DNA from: Corinectria fuckeliana
Lineage: Eukaryota > Ascomycota > Sordariomycetes > Hypocreales > Nectriaceae
Direction: 5' to 3'
Length of the DNA stretch: 64,000 nucleotides
NCBI GenBank assembly: GCA_019137255.1
Contig: WPDH01000114.1
Span: 124,001-188,000, forward strand
Of the stretch, positions 23,256 to 32,966 are shown one piece after another. Under the pieces are notes generated by a model. That model was not told where the DNA came from and searched no databases. It saw only the letters and a program-made list of their open reading frames with translations. The translations under genes were made by a program, and so were the position numbers. Position 1 is the first letter of the stretch. Every line of letters begins with the position of its first letter.

Positions 23256-24291
23256 TGCAGTTAGAAGCGTGAGGGACGAAGTGAGAATAGTTTGCCTGCC
23301 AACTGGTAGCTAGGGGGGCCCCGCGAAGCCCAGAACAGTCTGTGCTCGGTAGGCGATACTTTTCCAGTGTCAGTAATGACAAGAGGGAATAGTCTTGAGG
23401 TGAAGAGAATGAATGAAGAGTTGTGATGAGAAGGCGTCGACATTAGCAATCTGGGAGACAAACTTTTATACTAGATGGATTGGGGCTTAGAACTACCCCA
23501 GAGGTCTGTGCTCACACCAGACTTTTAGTACGGATACTGGCTTCCACACCGAGAAACACATCCCATCTCTGCAACTTGAGATTAATCCGGGGTTTGCGGG
23601 GTCGTGTGTGGGGGATGAACTCGTTTCCGCTGAAGCAGATTAACCAGCATTGTCATCAGGTCAATTCTGGGGTGACGAGCCGTGACGTTCTCCCTTGTCT
23701 TTGTTTGCTAGGCCGCTGCGTTTCGGCACGGGGGTAAAGCCTTAGCCGCTCTTCGACCTGGACCCCCTGACTCGGGTAGCCCATCCTGCTTGGAGTCTCC
23801 GCATTGCGTCTGGAGTCAGCGCTCGCGGGAAGAACCTTGTTCTTGAATCTGCTACTCCGTAGTTAGAGCGGGGATGAAACCTCAGCCCGCTCATTGGAGT
23901 TCTAAGGTTCTCCGCTCGCGTCGGGCTGAAGGCTTCTCTCCGTTCTGGCAGTTTGCTCATCCTAGAAACATGGACACGCACGTAGACACATAAACCCAGA
24001 CCTTTACCCCATAGCTAGATCTGCCGATACCAGCCTATTAGCCAACCTTGTTTGTCACATTGGGTGATAATGCACTGTCTGAGACTTGACAATTTGAGTC
24101 TTGCTATTCGGGCTGTTATCACGTACCTATATTGACTTTCACTCTGTACTTATCTTCTCCCCTTAGACATACCTTACTATTAATAATGGTAGAGCAACTA
24201 GGACATTGGGCATCAGGACTGTGTCAAAGCGAATATCATGGCGAGAAGGGCGGGTTTTACAGCCCGAATAGTACGGTTCTCATTGATATAA
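23256..24291. promoter_or_regulatory. qutD promoter region and qutA 3' flank
   Basis: About 1 kb without a gene. It contains a 13/16 match to the QA-1F consensus at 23733-23748. The right part, from about 24000, is AT-rich and probably includes the qutA terminator. Confidence 0.5.
23733..23748 (+). promoter_or_regulatory. Candidate QutA/QA-1F operator (qutD)
   Basis: GGGTAAAGCCTTAGCC matches 13 of 16 positions of GGRTAARYRYTTATCC, with the left half perfect (GGGTAAA). It closely resembles site 1 of the qutG/qutE promoter (shared GCYTTAGCC right half). Confidence 0.45.
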
Positions 24292-26469
24292 TCATGTACC
24301 AAAATCGCCTTGAAACATCTCGCCCAAATCACAGCCTGGCGCGAATCCCAAGTTGGTCATGAATTGCGGGTCCACGTCTATGCTGTCCGCGCAGTCGAGT
24401 TCTTCCAGGATCGCGTCGTACATGCCTGGATTCTGAAGAATAGGTATGGTGTGCCCTCCGCTCAAAGGAGGGTATTGGAAAGTCAGATTCGGCGTCACTG
24501 CATACATCGACTGTGATGTTCCAGGACTTGGCCCCGAGTTGGCCGGATATCGGTGCCGCTCGTACGCCAGCAAGGGCTCTTTCTGCTGTGGCCGGGTAAG
24601 CTCAGCTTCCCCTGAGGTGTTCGATGGTCCGTGTGCTGTGTGGTAGGTGGCGGTTGATATCTCATCCAAGAATGGGGGTGCGACGATCCGGTGAGCGACC
24701 GGCTCCACCGTAGCCGTCGCATGATGTCTTCCAGAGTTCTCCATTGATATGTCGGGTCTCCATACACCCTGAATCGTTTCCATTGCCGTTTTCCACCTAG
24801 ACTTTTCGTGCTCATGCATCCGTTCGCTGTGCCCGTGACGGTCGATAATCTCCATGAGCGTAATCATGAGAGGGGGCGAAGTGCCAAACTTTTCTAAAGA
24901 GGATTCCAAAACCTCCAACAGATTCGAAAACAAGGATGGTCTGTGCCCCGGCACCAAATCCATCGTAACCGTCAAAAACATGGCCTGCAGTAGGAAAGCG
25001 GAAGGAACTGTTGGTGTCGAGCCCCCGAAGATGAGAGAATTACAAAACGAGAACCGGGTGTCCAGGCTCTTCACCAAGTCCTCGGGGGTGATCATTCGGT
25101 GAGTGGGACCATCATGCAGTCTTGCGTCCATGCTGGTAGCCCAAATCTTGGAGAATGCATACAGCTGTCGGAAACTGGGCAACGGTTGTGCAGGAGTCCG
25201 CGACGCCCGATCGCCCGACGTCGGACCGAACCCTGGAATAGGAGCCCAGGCTTCATCAGGGTCTACAAGACCAGCCCAGTCGTCCGAGGGCAGGCTAGAG
25301 CGCATGCCTAATGTCACTTCTGGGTGACCAAGACACAACGATGACAGTGTATCCAGCATGAACGCTGCGGCTATTACACGTGATTCCGGATCACTGACAG
25401 TCGCGTCGCTGCCCTGCCTGACTGGAAACATGTGCGAGTTGGCAGATTGATTGCTCAAAGCCAGGCGGGAGGCCTTGCCGATCAGTAACCACGCTGCCAT
25501 GTTTTTCCTCTGCGCCAGTAGAACCAGGGATTGGAGAAGGAGAGCACAGATGTGAGGAGTCTCGAAGTTGCCGTCGTCGGGCGGTATGAGACGTCGAGCG
25601 ATAAAGTAAATGTTGGCGGGGGAGATGCTTCCATTGCGTGGGGGTGAAGAGGCCGCGTCTTGAAACGCAGAAATGGCCAATACAGCCCATAGCTGGGCGT
25701 GGAGGGCGGAAGAGTAGTTTGGGTTAAGCTGGAGACCTTCGGGCGGATATCTCATGGCGGTGCTGATGATGGAATCCCGCTCAATGATCGGGAACCAGCA
25801 GTGAGTGTAAGTGAAGTATATATCGATCAGGCGCTCGGAGTCGGAGGGCAGCATCACTCGAGCAGAGTGCGGTTCGGTTTCCAGATATTGCATAGCATAC
25901 AAACTTGTGGATAAGTTCCCATGTGAAGGGGCCCCTTGAGTCGAGAAGTCGGGAGAAATTTTGGCGTCGAGGACAGGGTTGGGAGGACTGATGCCTTCTT
26001 CCGTCTCAGATTCCTCTGCCGACGTGTCTGTCCGAGGTGATTTGTCATCGGACAGAAGCCTGCCAATGGCTTTGTGGACGCGGCTCTTGTTCCATCTCCG
26101 ATGGAGTCGATGGCCGGCCTTGTCTTTGGTTGCCAGAATGCGAGCTCCTTCAGCACCGTCATTCTGAGTGAGAAGTTGATGCAGAGCTCCTTCACAGCCG
26201 GGAACCTGTTCAAACAACCAGGCGAGAGAGAGCTCTATGGTGCGCAAGTAACCCGTCTGCACGCCTCTCTTGCGCGATGCAGGGGTGTAAGAACACGGCC
26301 GGCTCTGTGCAGCACAGGTTCCGCAGTGAGGACGGTCGCCGTCGCACTTCTCCCTGGCGGTGCGGCAGGAGTCGCAAGCAAGAGAAACCCGCTGCCGCTT
26401 GGCCGGTGCCGAGGCCGCTGGGGCAGTGAAGGAGTCCGCATCGTTGCCCTCGCGTTTCCTAGGCGGCAT
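24292..26469 (-). CDS. qutA: Quinate pathway activator QutA (QA-1F type)
   Basis: An intronless frame of 725 residues from the ATG at 26469. A Zn2Cys6 binuclear cluster spans residues 32-59, with Cys at 32, 35, 42, 49, 52 and 59 (CxxCx6Cx6CxxCx6C), followed by RKRGVQTGYLRTIELSLAWL, the block that marks QutA/QA-1F. The middle region, about residues 215-460, is a fungal-specific TF domain (DIYFTYTHCWFPIIERDSI). The C-terminal part is acidic and aromatic (ILEELDCADSIDVDPQFM), a likely activation region. It is somewhat shorter than the roughly 800-residue relatives I recall. It activates the cluster in response to quinate and is inhibited by QutR. It is divergent from qutR. Confidence 0.9.
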   Translation of the reverse strand: MPPRKREGNDADSFTAPAASAPAKRQRVSLACDSCRTAREKCDGDRPHCGTCAAQSRPCSYTPASRKRGVQTGYLRTIELSLAWLFEQVPGCEGALHQLLTQNDGAEGARILATKDKAGHRLHRRWNKSRVHKAIGRLLSDDKSPRTDTSAEESETEEGISPPNPVLDAKISPDFSTQGAPSHGNLSTSLYAMQYLETEPHSARVMLPSDSERLIDIYFTYTHCWFPIIERDSIISTAMRYPPEGLQLNPNYSSALHAQLWAVLAISAFQDAASSPPRNGSISPANIYFIARRLIPPDDGNFETPHICALLLQSLVLLAQRKNMAAWLLIGKASRLALSNQSANSHMFPVRQGSDATVSDPESRVIAAAFMLDTLSSLCLGHPEVTLGMRSSLPSDDWAGLVDPDEAWAPIPGFGPTSGDRASRTPAQPLPSFRQLYAFSKIWATSMDARLHDGPTHRMITPEDLVKSLDTRFSFCNSLIFGGSTPTVPSAFLLQAMFLTVTMDLVPGHRPSLFSNLLEVLESSLEKFGTSPPLMITLMEIIDRHGHSERMHEHEKSRWKTAMETIQGVWRPDISMENSGRHHATATVEPVAHRIVAPPFLDEISTATYHTAHGPSNTSGEAELTRPQQKEPLLAYERHRYPANSGPSPGTSQSMYAVTPNLTFQYPPLSGGHTIPILQNPGMYDAILEELDCADSIDVDPQFMTNLGFAPGCDLGEMFQGDFGT

Positions 26470-27080
26470 CCTTGGGCGTGGAGGACCGTAGAGTCGTCAA
26501 GGAGCTACCTACCTGTACCACAGGGCACGAGAGGCATGACGGACGAGAGTAGGTCACGGATGAAACACTCGTACGATGCTGGCGCCATCTCACAGCGACA
26601 GCAGAACATAGGACAACGGAAAAAGGAGCGCGCGGCCATGCAATGCGGGGGAATGAATCTGGGGTCCTGGGGAATTCGAAGGCTTGAAGTTGGTGAGATC
26701 GTAGAAATGCCACCGTCATGGGCAGCCATAGCTGTGGCGCGGATGAACGCTTTCCCGGCCAATGGATGCCTGAGAATTGGGCGGGGTCCCCGGATTACTC
26801 CACCTGGCGCCTTTCTTGGTGGGGGAAGGGAGGACGCCGGACTCAAACCGCGATGTAATATTTGCTGCACTCTCGCTTCCGTTCGCTGGACCAGAACAGC
26901 ACACGGCCTGGTCTTCGTACACGGAATACCCTCCCCAGGCTCCCGCTCATCCGTTGCTCCCTGGCTTCTTCGCTCTCATTAGACCACCATACCACTCGGA
27001 AACAGACTGACTTCTGCGCTCGAGTTGCCATGGCTGATCCAAGTCGCGCCGCTTGATGAGCAACGCAACCAACACTCCCC
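26470..27080. promoter_or_regulatory. Divergent qutA/qutR promoter
   Basis: The 611 bases separate activator and repressor. I found no good match to the QA-1F consensus here, unlike in the structural-gene promoters. Two short upstream ORFs precede qutR (listed separately). Confidence 0.55.
27030..27056 (+). other. uORF 1 upstream of qutR
   Basis: ATG GCT GAT..TGA encodes eight residues (MADPSRAA) and ends 24 bases before the qutR ATG. It matters only if the transcript starts upstream of 27030. Confidence 0.45.
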
Positions 27081-27118
27081 ATGGCCGGCGTCAAGAGACC
27101 CCTTGGGGCCATGCTTAG
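27056..27118 (+). other. uORF 2 overlapping the qutR start
   Basis: Its ATG shares an A with the stop of uORF 1 (TGATG). It encodes 20 residues and ends 38 bases inside qutR in another frame. Ribosomes using it would miss the qutR start. Confidence 0.45.
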
Positions 27119-29807
27119 CCACGAGGATGTTCTCGCACCGGCTCCTCCACCACAGCTTTCTCGCTCGCGCTCCCAATCGCGCTCACAGCCTCGAAGCCAG
27201 ATGGGCAGCAGCAGGAGCAGCAGCATCAGTAGCAACAGCCAGTCCCAGTCCCAATCCCAATTTCAGACCAACTCGACGTTGCGAGGGCCTACCGCCTCAC
27301 AAACAGAGCCTCATGGTTCCATCACCCGACCGTCCTCCCCAATGCTCCCCCCTTTGACTGGAGAGGTCCCCGAGTTCAGCCCAGATGCGTCAATGCTCCT
27401 CGCCGGCGTTCGAGGTGCGGGCAAGTCCACACTCGCAATCATGGCGTCCCAGGCCATGAATCGAAAAGTCGTTGATCTGGAGACGGCCTTCCAGCGTGCC
27501 CTAGGCTTCTCCAGTGCTGGCTACAAGGCCAAGCATGGCTCTGCCGAGTGCTACAAGCAGCAAGCCAAGGTTCTTCAGACTGCTCTCGGCCGCCACCGTG
27601 TCGGCTGTATTCTTGTCTGTTCCTGGATGGAAAGCCGTGTCCAAAGCCTGCTTCGAGAATTCGCAGCCACAAATCCCGTCATCCATATCGTGCGCGATGC
27701 CGATGCGATCCAGCAACACCTCAGAATCAACGACACGGGCAAGATATGGAACCTACTCAACGTCAGCTGTGCTATCTTCAGGACTTGCACCAATTTCGAG
27801 TTCTTCAATGGCTCGGAGAAACCTGTCAAGCTGCCAGGCCACTCTTCCAGGCTTTCGTTGTCGCAGAGAACCCCAACACCATACCTGTCGTTGAAGTATG
27901 TCGAAAGACACTTCCTCAAGTTCCTGTCCTTGATATACCCCACGGGAACGATCCCGTTCATCGAGTCTGCTTTTCCCTTGGCCAGGATCCCCACCGAGGA
28001 GCGCCAGTTCACCTATGCCATGTCGATTCCTTTATCCGATGTCTTGAACGATATGATCGACCTCGAAGAGCATGTGACTGGCGCTGACGTTCTCCAAATA
28101 GTTGTTCACGATTTGGCTGAGCACCTCGAAGAATACCCAGATTCGACTAGCACAGGCGAACTCAGTTCCAGGCTAGCGTCCGACATTACAAAGGGCATTG
28201 GAAGGGTCAGGAGAAGCACGATCCTCCCGATCTTACTCCATATCTTTCTTCCATCCGTAGCTAGCGAAGAAGCGGTTCGACTATACCTTCAACTCATTGA
28301 CCACGCCCTCAGGCTCGCCCCGGATTATCTTACTGTCGACCTTAGACTAGACGATGCTCACATCTCCCGGGTCCTAGTAGCTCGAAAGAGAACCAAGATT
28401 ATCGGAAACTGTTTTATTGTCACAGATCCTCCGGCCTGGGGATCATCAGCTTGGGTTACCTGGTACTCCAAATCCAATCGGCTGGGCTGCCACCTCGCTC
28501 GGCTTATCCGACCGGCAAAGTGCATCGAAGACAACTTCAGCGTCACACAGCTGCGGTGCTCCGTCGCAGCCATGGAAGGGCCGAAAATTCCACTGATAGC
28601 GTACAACTCGGGCCCTCTAGGTCGCAATTCGGCTTCCTTTAACCCCATCATGACGGTAGTCCGTCCAGAGTCCCTTGCAAGAGTCAACCCAAAACCACCG
28701 GTTATGCCATGTGTGACCGCGGTTGGAGCTACCGAGGCACTGTTCTCGTCTTTCATATACGACCAAATGAAGCTCTACGTCTTTGGTGCCAACGTTGATT
28801 ACAGTCTCTCCCCAGCCATGCATACATCGGCACTGAAGGTGTGCGGTATTCCACATCGCTATCAACCCTTCTCGGCATCCTCCCTCCACGGCATCAGGCA
28901 TCTCCTCGAAGACCTCAACTTTGGAGGAGCCTCAATTGGCCTCCCGTTCAAAGTCGAGGTGATTACTCTAACCCATACCTTGAGCAGTCACGCCCGAGCG
29001 ATCGGGGCTGTGAATACCCTAATACCGATTCGCCACCTCAACCCCGACGGCTCAGTCCCAATGGGAGCGGGCTTCTTCTATGGCATCAACAGGGCCGGTC
29101 CAATCAAGGCTCTGTACGGCGAAAACACAGACTGGGTGGGCATCAGAGCCTGCATTCGTCGAGGTCTCTCTCCTGCCAACGCTGTTGTGTCAAGCACCTG
29201 CGGTCTCGTCATTGGAGCCGGAGGCATGGCACGTGCCACAGTCTATGCTATGCTCCAAATTGGCGTCGCCAATATTGTCATTTGGAACCGTACGCCCAAG
29301 AATGCGGAAAAGATGGTGTCACACTTTAGTCAACTTCTCCAAAAGAAGGACTTCAAGTTACTTAGTGCTAGAGCTGAGACGACAAGATTTCACATCATGC
29401 AAAGACTGGATGAGGCGTGGCCGGAAGGGTACCGTTTGCCCACGGTCATTGTTTCGTGTATCCCGACGCATCGCATGGGGGATGTTCCCGCTCCGGACTT
29501 TACAGTTCCGGAGCCATGGCTTGGCAGCCGAACTGGAGGCGTTGTGATCGAGCTAGCATACAAGACCTTGAACACGCCCTTACTCGCGCAAGTCAGGAAA
29601 GAGTCGTCCCGAGGCTGGGTAGCCATGGATGGTCTCGATCTGCTGCCTGAACAGGGCTTCGCGCAGTTCGAGCTGTTTACAGGTCGGCGGGCGCCAAGGA
29701 GAGTAATGAGAAGGGAGGTCTTCAAGTCATACCCCGATGAGGAGGGCAAATCCAATCTTGAGGTGCTGCAGCCGCGGTTACAGTCAATCAACGAGCAGGA
29801 GGCGTAG
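27081..29807 (+). CDS. qutR: Quinate pathway repressor QutR (QA-1S type)
   Basis: An intronless gene of 908 residues. A Ser/Gln-rich tail (residues 1-90) precedes a shikimate-kinase-like domain with an intact P-loop GVRGAGKST at about 109-117. A type I dehydroquinase-like domain follows; its ADVLQIVVHDL segment replaces the usual substrate-binding ExR of that family. The last domain is shikimate-dehydrogenase-like: SLSPAMHTSAL near 575, GASIGLPFK near 616, GENTDWVG near 680 and GAGGMARATVYAML near 713. This three-domain order equals the C-terminal part of AROM and identifies QutR. Family knowledge: it holds QutA inactive without quinate, probably by sensing pathway intermediates. The start ATG is overlapped by uORF 2. 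Confidence 0.93.
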   Translation: MAGVKRPLGAMLSHEDVLAPAPPPQLSRSRSQSRSQPRSQMGSSRSSSISSNSQSQSQSQFQTNSTLRGPTASQTEPHGSITRPSSPMLPPLTGEVPEFSPDASMLLAGVRGAGKSTLAIMASQAMNRKVVDLETAFQRALGFSSAGYKAKHGSAECYKQQAKVLQTALGRHRVGCILVCSWMESRVQSLLREFAATNPVIHIVRDADAIQQHLRINDTGKIWNLLNVSCAIFRTCTNFEFFNGSEKPVKLPGHSSRLSLSQRTPTPYLSLKYVERHFLKFLSLIYPTGTIPFIESAFPLARIPTEERQFTYAMSIPLSDVLNDMIDLEEHVTGADVLQIVVHDLAEHLEEYPDSTSTGELSSRLASDITKGIGRVRRSTILPILLHIFLPSVASEEAVRLYLQLIDHALRLAPDYLTVDLRLDDAHISRVLVARKRTKIIGNCFIVTDPPAWGSSAWVTWYSKSNRLGCHLARLIRPAKCIEDNFSVTQLRCSVAAMEGPKIPLIAYNSGPLGRNSASFNPIMTVVRPESLARVNPKPPVMPCVTAVGATEALFSSFIYDQMKLYVFGANVDYSLSPAMHTSALKVCGIPHRYQPFSASSLHGIRHLLEDLNFGGASIGLPFKVEVITLTHTLSSHARAIGAVNTLIPIRHLNPDGSVPMGAGFFYGINRAGPIKALYGENTDWVGIRACIRRGLSPANAVVSSTCGLVIGAGGMARATVYAMLQIGVANIVIWNRTPKNAEKMVSHFSQLLQKKDFKLLSARAETTRFHIMQRLDEAWPEGYRLPTVIVSCIPTHRMGDVPAPDFTVPEPWLGSRTGGVVIELAYKTLNTPLLAQVRKESSRGWVAMDGLDLLPEQGFAQFELFTGRRAPRRVMRREVFKSYPDEEGKSNLEVLQPRLQSINEQEA

Positions 29808-30273
29808 TGACAGCCGGTACACGAGGAGGATATTCCCAAGGTGAGGTCTGCAAGAGCCGCTATATTAGTTACCAGGCAAGTCTTGATACGGCGGGGTTGC
29901 GCATGGGCTTATGGCATAACGACGCGTTGGCGGATGTTGGCGAGATAATGTATATATGAGCCTGGAGATTCGCCCAAGGTGCTTATAACCACTAATCTGG
30001 TTCCCAAATTTCAAGGCGAAGGTTTACGTAGGTGCAAGCAGAAAACATGTCATCTTAATAAGCTCTCCATATACACGGAATTATTATGAGTGCAGACGTT
30101 CAGAGCCGCAAGTTCAGCACGATTTCCTATAGTAACTTATCTCCGTCGCAGCCTGGAACTTACCCTAGACCAATACTAAGATCCGAGGAAACATGCTTTG
30201 CATTGGAGTACTTCTGCGAAGCAACGAAACCAGATGGAATATCACTTGAAGATAAGAATGCCATGTTCAGTGG
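29808..30273. other. Intergenic region 3' of qutR
   Basis: AT-rich 3' flank of qutR. A 63-codon frame at 30086-30277 has no recognisable features. Nothing else is supported. Confidence 0.5.
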
Positions 30274-31524
30274 CTAGGTAGCTAGCTGGTCGGGCATGCG
30301 ACATATCGGACTCTTATCTGCCATCAGCGCCGCTCGGCCGTTGCTCATGTCGCTGTGGGTGATGATCGCACCCGATCTCGTGCCGTCACGACCGAACACG
30401 CCAGCATCTCCGTGCGGAACCAGTCCTCGAGCACAACCAACATCGTTCGCCGTCAGCCCGGCGAGCGGACACTCGTACCGGTGTAAGCCTTGCAGCTCCC
30501 CGAGCCGGATCGTGCTGTCGGTGATCTGGGCCACGTCTAGCCCCTGGCCGACCTTGTCCCAGGCGCTTATCATCATTTGATCGAGCATGCCTTCTGCGTC
30601 ACCGAATACGACGCGGAGCGTCTGCGCAAAGTCCTCGACGGCGATGCGCTCGCCGTCGTCTGACCGTTCATCCTGTGGCGCCAGCCTTTGCCGTATGTCA
30701 TCCAGCCAAAGACTGCGCTCACGACCGTTTGGTGCTGATGTACATCCACGCACCGCGTGCCTCGCGGAACCGAAGCACTCCTCAGCGCAGACTTTGTCCA
30801 GATCGCGCGTCTCGGCTTATACGACCCGATGAACAACAGCCGAGCCCACCACAGCAAACTCAGATAGCATGCTGGTATACAAATGCGGCTCGATATAGCT
30901 GAGCGATCGTTCTGTGACGCCGAGCGCAGCGCAAACGTTCGGCAGCGGGTTAACGCATACATTGCCACCGTACTTCTACTTAATAGAAGCCATGATGAAT
31001 AGAAACACGGCCGGTCGAGAGCAGGGCTCGGGGAGCCGGCTGGGGCATCGATGCCCTCGTCATTGTTGCCGCTATTCTCATCGCCTTCATTAGTATCTTC
31101 ACTCTCCCCGTCATCCTCGTCCTCACTTTCGTCAATCCTGCCCTTGTGGTCCTCGTTTCTCTCGCTCTGGAGCATCCCATCCCCCTCCTCGCTGCTGTCG
31201 GGAATCTTCTTGTCATCTAGCTCGTATATGATGTCCTGGAGCAAGCTACACTGGCCGTCGGTAAAGAAAACGGCCCACCGCTCTGACGCAGTATGCGCTC
31301 AAGCAAAATCCCACGTAACGTAGCGCTGGCTGGTATATCGATGCTTGCTCATCATGCCTTTCTTGCCCTTGCGCGCAAACAGAAAGCCACTGCAGCGTCT
31401 CGGTCGGCACGCTGTCAAGCCGCCAGTAGCACCAGTCCACCTCGCGGTCGAAGAGGCTACGACTGCACTTAATCATCTCACATAGCACACACTTTATAGC
31501 TTTGAGCGGCAAAGGTAAGACCAA
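30274..31524 (-). pseudogene. Possible degenerate protein-coding remnant
   Basis: On the minus strand, three stretches in different frames look coding but do not join: 31524-31246 (Trp/Cys-rich, with WCYWRLDSVPTETLQWLSV), 31244-31010 (LLQDIIYELDDKKIPDSSEE followed by a Glu/Asp/Asn-rich acidic run) and 30753-30274 (VGQGLDVAQITDSTIRLGEL). At 31240-31260 the frames overlap in a way that looks like a shift rather than an intron: the frame leading into LLQDII continues upstream as VFFTDGQCS before meeting a stop. None opens with a convincing ATG. I do not recognise the family. A decayed accessory gene is the best guess; chance open frames in GC-rich DNA are the alternative. Confidence 0.3.
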
Positions 31525-31776
31525 GCTCTAGTCTCTATACAATGTAGTTTCCGATCCTGTACTTGATGAGACGCCATGGATTTATTGCTAATCTAACTAT
31601 AGCCTAGGACCTCCATCGGTTCCCTACCAAAGGAATTATTGGTAAACTAACAGATTGGAAGACTCAACCCTAACTAAACGAAGCTTTTACCAGCCTCCGT
31701 CAGATTCTCTTGCAGATCACAAGAAAACACGTTGGAGTACCAGTATAACTCACGCAACCCAGCCGCTATACTATGT

Positions 31777-31974
31777 CTAGTTCCTCTTCCCCCGCTTCTT
31801 GAGGGAGTTTTCTGCAGCCTTGATAGCCATGGCCCTGGCCTCCTCATCTCTCCGATGCTTAGCCTCTGCCTCTGCCTTGCGGCGATTTTCCTCGCGGCGC
31901 CTTTGGGATTCTTCAGCGGCTGCAGCCATATGAGCCTCCTCCTCGTCGGTGGGAATTCTGATGCTGCTTGCCAT
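31777..31974 (-). CDS. Small charged protein of unknown function
   Basis: An ORF of 65 residues from an ATG at 31974: MASSIRIPTDEEEAHMAAAA, then an Arg/Glu/Lys/Ala-rich segment that should form a continuous helix or coiled coil, ending KKRGKRN. One base upstream of the ATG is a good intron acceptor; an intron 32027-31976 has donor GTGAGT, a CTAAT branch sequence and TCTAG acceptor, and is 52 nt, the size of the other introns here. That supports a spliced transcript with the intron in the 5' leader. No family is recognised. It faces away from the APH-like kinase gene. Confidence 0.5.
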   Translation of the reverse strand: MASSIRIPTDEEEAHMAAAAEESQRRREENRRKAEAEAKHRRDEEARAMAIKAAENSLKKRGKRN

Positions 31975-32966
31975 GCTAGATGAAATTATTAGCCCTGGCC
32001 AGAACAGGTAATTAGTAGTGAACTCACTTGAAAGATGGATGATGAATAGAGGATAGCAGTTGAGAGATTGAGGTCAAGGTGGGAGTCAGGGCTTAATTGA
32101 GAAAAGCTTCGTTCTCTATGTCTGTCTGACTGAAAGGAGGAAGAATGAAAGAGAGGGGGAACTCTTGGTTGTTGAGGGGCTTGTGATTGCTTAGTGGCGA
32201 GCGTTCTGGCTTTTCAAAGATGGGGTTCATCTTGACCTTAAGTACTCCTATGATGAAGATGTTGCCTACGCTTTCTCATCACGGAGACTGTTTACCTTGG
32301 CCTTGTTACCTAAGAGTTGAGATAAACATATGCTTTCAATTGGCTACCTAGCTAGCCTGGCCATATCACCAACAGAGTTGTTGGTTGAATAAAAAAGTGT
32401 AAGCGCTTTGGAGGTGTAAGCGGATCATGCAACAGCTGGAAATAGCGCGAGTTCTGACCAAGCTTAGCACTAACCCACGTGTAACCTTTCATCCTGGCAT
32501 TGCTGCCTATGTGCTCGATTTAATTTATTACTTTGATTAGCCAGTCTACCTATATCATCCACAGGTGTTGGTTCAGCACCAACAAAGGTGCCTAATAATC
32601 CTGACTGATCACACGATAAACTGAAAAAGAGGGGTAGTGTTTCAAGCATGAAAAATGGATTAAGAACACAGGATATAATTGGAGGAATTGAACGGTATGA
32701 CGCGTAAAAAGTGATTATCATGAGTCGACCTTCCCGCTCGTGCGTTGGGGGAGCGGCATCGTTTACAAAAAAGGGAAAATATGCCTCAGGCATCTACTAG
32801 GCCGACCGCCTTCCCTGCTTTCCCGCAGGTTTGGTTTTCTCTCCCTCGATTCGATTCATTATTCAATCCAACCACCAAAGAAACACACCACTCAACCACG
32901 AATCATTATAGTCAACCCTCAGCTTCTTCCCACTGAATCTCCCTCTACGCATCATTGTTTAAGAAT
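31975..32966. promoter_or_regulatory. Divergent promoter region, about 1 kb
   Basis: This lies between the small charged ORF and the APH-like kinase gene. It contains the leader intron of the former (32027-31976). The leader of the kinase gene is CT/AC-rich from about 32840. No other feature is seen. Confidence 0.5.

Noticed and set aside
30086..30277. 63-codon plus-strand frame after qutR
   Set aside because: It has an ATG but no splice context, domain or composition that distinguishes it from chance.
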